Below, in pieces: positions 7,234-9,070 of a stretch of 9,070 bases of DNA. The DNA comes from Betaproteobacteria bacterium (GTDB lineage: Bacteria > Pseudomonadota > Gammaproteobacteria > Burkholderiales > Burkholderiaceae_C). The position numbers and the translations under genes were made by a program. The notes beneath the pieces were generated by a model. It made no database searches. It had not been told where the DNA came from and was given only the letters and a program-made list of their open reading frames with translations. The stretch spans positions 1-9,070 of the forward strand of contig JADIZZ010000021.1 in NCBI GenBank assembly GCA_016704535.1. The letters are read 5' to 3'. The stretch's first letter is position 1; every line of letters begins with the position of its first letter.

Positions 7234-7469
7234 GGTCGGTAATCCCACAAATCCAATGATGCACGAATGCGGTTTCACGCCCAAGCGCAGAACCGCGAAA
7301 CCGGATTCACGCCTTCGTGCGCAAGCACTGAAGCGCGTGGCTTTGCTGGAATCCGCCGATGCGGATTTCCGTAAAAGGCACAAAAACGGAGAACATCAAA
7401 TGAACACTATAGATTGTAGCCCTATAGGGCGCAATCGGATGTCATCTTGGATTTTGAGGGAAACCATAG
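7234..7469. promoter_or_regulatory. Divergent control region between DUF2958 and XRE repressor
   Basis: This region separates the divergent DUF2958 and XRE genes. A hairpin AATCCGC (7350-7356) / GCGGATT (7361-7367) is followed by a GGAGA ribosome-like site (7388-7392) 7 bp before an ATG at 7400, and then by the palindrome at 7419-7430. The ATG at 7400 is not in frame with the XRE protein. XRE regulators commonly repress from such divergent regions. Confidence 0.5.
7407..7435. promoter_or_regulatory. Candidate XRE operator: 12-bp perfect palindrome
   Basis: GCCCTATAGGGC (7419-7430) is a perfect palindrome. It is flanked by GATTG (7412-7416) and CAATC (7432-7436), which nearly extends the symmetry. 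A second CTATAG lies at 7407-7412, 15 bp from the CTATAG inside the palindrome. It sits 40 bp before the XRE start, as expected for an autoregulatory operator. The binding protein is inferred. Confidence 0.55.
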
Positions 7470-7785
7470 GTGGCGGCTGGGAACTCATTGGCGAAGGCAT
7501 TGAAGATGGTCAGGAAGGCGCGAGGCTTGAGCCAGGAAGCGTTCTCCGACGTGTCCAGCCGCACCTATATGAGTACGCTGGAGCGCGACTTGAAAAGTCC
7601 GACCCTGAACAAGCTGGCCGAGCTGTGCGAGGTCATGGAAATCCATCCGCTCACGCTACTGACGCTGGCCTACGCTGGCGACAGCCCGCACAAAACCGAC
7701 GAGCTGCTGGCGCAAGTGCGCCAGGAGCTGGAAGGCGGTGTTGAGAAGGAACGCGATGCGGCAAAACGCGCGCGTGACGCGGTGA
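7470..7785 (+). CDS. XRE-family helix-turn-helix transcriptional regulator
   Basis: A small phage-repressor-type regulator, the only plus-strand gene in the central part. The GTG start at 7470 lies 8 bp after GAGGGA (7456-7461). The helix-turn-helix covers about residues 5-60: SLAKALKMVRKARGLSQEAF, SDVSSRTYMSTLERDLKSPT, LNKLAELCEVMEIHP, then LTLLTLAYAGDSPHKTDELL. The natural end is probably ELEAVLRRNAMRQNARVTR with a TGA at 7783-7785, giving 104 residues. The sequence has one extra base at about 7731-7735, so as read the frame runs on to 8066 with an unnatural Arg-rich tail. It faces DUF736 and is divergent from DUF2958. It probably controls its own promoter and nearby ICE genes. Confidence 0.9.
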
Positions 7786-7802
7786 TGCTGCGAACAGCGG
7801 CA

Positions 7803-7830
7803 CAGCGCCGCCGCGGTGGGCGGGGCGCTG
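7803..7830. terminator. Strong GC hairpin between convergent XRE and DUF736 genes
   Basis: CAGCGCC (7803-7809) pairs with GGCGCTG (7824-7830). Allowing one bulged G at 7810, CCGC (7811-7814) pairs with GCGG (7820-7823), making an 11-bp stem. It lies between the XRE stop (7785) and the DUF736 end (~7834), where a two-way terminator is expected. It has no U-tract, so intrinsic termination is uncertain. Confidence 0.45.
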
Positions 7831-7833
7831 CGG

Positions 7834-8146
7834 CAATCCGCCGCCTGGGGCTTGCTGCGCGACCAGATCAGGTCGTGCGTGCCGTCGCCTTCGATCAGGC
7901 GGGCATAGACCGTAGCCGGGAACGAAGGGATCGTCGAGGGTCACGGACTTGTATTCCCGCCCGGCCTCGCTGGTCTTGTTCCCCGCCGCGCCGATGTCGT
8001 GGCCGGCGGCCTGGAGGCGGAAGTCGGGGCGTTCTCTGCTGGCCTTGTCGTTGGGAACCAGCTTGACCTTGACGTTGAGCGTCAGGGTGCGCAGCGTGCC
8101 GGTGAAGCCCGTCATTGTCGGTGGTGAAGGTGCCGATGTTGGCCAT
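7834..8146 (-). pseudogene. DUF736 family protein, frameshifted
   Basis: A DUF736 protein of about 103 residues, a very common ICE and plasmid backbone family of unknown function. The ATG at 8146-8144 follows AGGAG (8160-8156). It begins MANIGTFTTDNDG. After an extra base at 8108-8110 come GFTGTLRTLTLNVKVKLVPN, RERPDFRLQAAGHDIGAA and NKTSEAGREYKSVTLDDP. A second extra base at 7925-7926 leads into FPATVYARLIEGDGTHDLIW and SRSKPQAAD. A conserved Trp after DIGAA is Gly here. The usual stop after AAD is missing (TGC instead of TGA, perhaps a lost A at ~7834), so the gene end is an estimate. It is convergent with the XRE gene. Confidence 0.88.
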
Positions 8147-8775
8147 GATGTTTTTCTCCTTTCGGTTGAACAAGGTTCGCGCCCATCGCGTCCTTGTTGT
8201 GATCCGACCGGCGGGGACGGGCTGGCTGCACCGCTTGCGGTCGAAACGCAGTGGAGAACCGGGAGGCGCAAAGAATTTGCTGCGCGAGGAAGCCGTGCAG
8301 CGGCCGGGGAAATTGTTTTCGCCGGACGGTTGCAACCACTGAAGCCCAGACGCAGCCGCACCCCGCTAGGATTCACAACGAGACAAGGTCCTTGGGCCGA
8401 ACCACTCCGAAAGGAGATGGGGCCAACTCGGCATCCCCGCAGGAAGGCTTTTCAGCTCGCCCGCTGACGCGGGCGAAGGTCACACCCGACGACAGGCGAG
8501 AACGCCCGCTGCACCTTCCGGCGCCGGTCTTGAGGCGTGGCGTGGAAGCTCCATAGCGATGCCGGGCGGGTTGTCCGTGAACCGTCCTTCGTGACGTGAT
8601 GGGCGGGAACCGCCCAGCGTTGAGGACGACACATCCACAGCGCCTGCGCGGCAAGCACCAGCGTGTTCGCAAGCACTCCGTCCCAATGGCGGTGGACAGG
8701 CACGACTGACCCGCTGGGTCGTGCACTCCTTCGGGTGGAAGTCGGTGCATCATCTGATCAAACAGTATTTAGGCC
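8147..8775. other. Long structured region upstream of DUF736, no convincing gene
   Basis: This is about 630 bp. An open frame on the minus strand (8753-8373, 126 codons, MMHRLPPEGVHDP...) has no recognisable domain and an Arg/Ser/Cys-rich make-up, so I do not call it. Hairpins are TCGCCCGC (8457-8464) with GCGGGCGA (8469-8476), TGGGCGG (8600-8606) with CCGCCCA (8610-8616), ACCGC/GCGGT (8232-8243), and a bulged stem at about 8699-8724 with ACCC/GGGT and GCACG/CGTGC arms. It may be a long leader of DUF736 or a separate structured RNA. Confidence 0.45.
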
Positions 8776-8975
8776 ATGCCAGCAACAAAAGACATTACCT
8801 CAAAGCCCAGGCGTGATTCGGCTCCGAGGCGTCCGTGACCTTTCCTCGACTACGAAATGCTCGAAGCCGTCGCCCGGAGCAAGAAAGTCTCTGTCGCTTG
8901 GGTCGTACGCGATGCTACGGAACGGTATGTCGCGGAACAGTGGCCGCTGGGAAGCCACAATGGGTTCCGTGCTAG
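8776..8975 (+). pseudogene. CopG-type ribbon-helix-helix protein, damaged
   Basis: A small DNA-binding protein of about 65 residues. ATG 8776 opens MPATKDITSKPRRDSAPRR. Then the frame breaks locally: as read there is a TGA at 8836-8838, while VTF in a neighbouring frame would complete the expected strand RVTFYLD. The ribbon-helix-helix core follows in the original frame: LDYEMLEAVARSKK and VSVAWVVRDATERYVAEQWP. The end is uncertain. A TAG at 8973-8975 would be used after one missing base; as read the frame stays open to the window end. Such proteins are often antitoxins or copy-number and transfer regulators, but no toxin is seen after it. Only AGG two bases before the ATG could serve as ribosome site, so the start is moderately sure. 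Confidence 0.65.
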
Positions 8976-9070
8976 TTGCCCAGCAGGTGCCGGGGACTTG
9001 CCGCCCGGCAGTCGTCCTTGCCGGGACTTTGCCCGGTCGCGCAGGCTGTCGAAGTACTTGCAGCCGACGC
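8972..9070 (-). CDS. Unrecognised gene, C-terminal end only, cut by window edge
   Basis: The minus-strand frame entering from the right edge reads GCKYFDSLRDRAKSRQGR, then LPGGKSPAPAG. It is charged and protein-like, so I think it is the tail of a real gene. As read it continues antisense through the CopG-type gene to 8850. With one surplus G removed near 8978 it would end PAGN and a TAG at 8974-8972. I do not recognise the family. The reading depends on an assumed indel, which is common elsewhere in this window. Confidence 0.35.
   Translation of the reverse strand, partial: ASAASTSTACATGQSPGKDDCRAASPRHLLGN

Noticed and set aside
8373..8753. 126-codon minus-strand open frame upstream of DUF736
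   Set aside because: No recognisable domain and a composition like translated non-coding GC-rich DNA; kept only as part of the unassigned region.
8756..8766. LexA-like box CTGATCAAACAG
   Set aside because: Spacing between the CTG and CAG halves is too short for the SOS box consensus.
8988..9035. Repeated GCCGGGGACTTGCC / GCCGGGACTTTGCC
   Set aside because: Imperfect and inside a probable coding end; more likely coincidence of GC-rich codons than a functional repeat.
1..9070. CRISPR array, tRNA or rRNA genes, insertion sequences, toxin-antitoxin pair or phage-defence cargo
   Set aside because: No regularly spaced long repeats, cloverleaf, rRNA or transposase signatures were seen; the CopG-type gene has no visible toxin partner.

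Overview
The window is part of the backbone of an integrative and conjugative element (ICE) of the Tn4371-like type found in GC-rich beta- and gammaproteobacteria (Pseudomonas, Xanthomonas, Stenotrophomonas, Achromobacter and relatives). I base this on recognised protein families and their order, not on a database search. The host genus cannot be read from the sequence. No cargo genes, transposase, integrase, tRNA, rRNA or CRISPR array is visible.

Layout. Almost everything is on the minus strand, so transcription runs from right to left. From right to left: an unrecognised 3' gene end (9070-8972, minus) faces a CopG-type ribbon-helix-helix gene (8776-8975, plus). A ~630 bp stretch with no convincing gene but several hairpins follows (8147-8775). 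Next come DUF736 (8146-7834, minus), a convergent XRE repressor (7470-7785, plus), DUF2958 (7233-6883), a DUF6499/DUF2285 regulator-like gene (6574-5807), an AlpA-like helix-turn-helix gene (5723-5441), the replication initiator repA (5414-4559), an iteron-bearing intergenic region (4562-4270), parA (4269-3749), a ribbon-helix-helix partner (3752-3468), DUF2840 (3471-2935), the TraF-type signal peptidase (2938-2347), a 457 bp gap with strong inverted repeats (1890-2346), and the DUF3363-type relaxase (1889 to beyond the left edge).

How the parts work together. The relaxase, TraF and DUF2840 belong to DNA mobilisation. RepA, the iterons, ParA and the RHH protein look like a replication and partition module for the excised circle. 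The XRE, AlpA-like and DUF2285 genes are likely regulators. parA, rhh, DUF2840 and traF are linked by three ATGA stop/start overlaps and probably form one operon.

The dominant oddity is damage. Most genes carry one or more single-base insertions or deletions, often in short G/C runs. The relaxase also has an in-frame TAG, and parA has lost about 118 bp. Protein similarity on either side of each break stays high, so the breaks are recent: either poor sequence quality or a very young decaying element. The RHH and DUF2840 genes have no breaks. I found no clearly new protein system. The most interesting signals are non-coding: the relaxase leader, the iteron/CTAACTT region, the three-part repeat at 5795-5841, the palindrome before the XRE gene, and the structured leader of DUF736.
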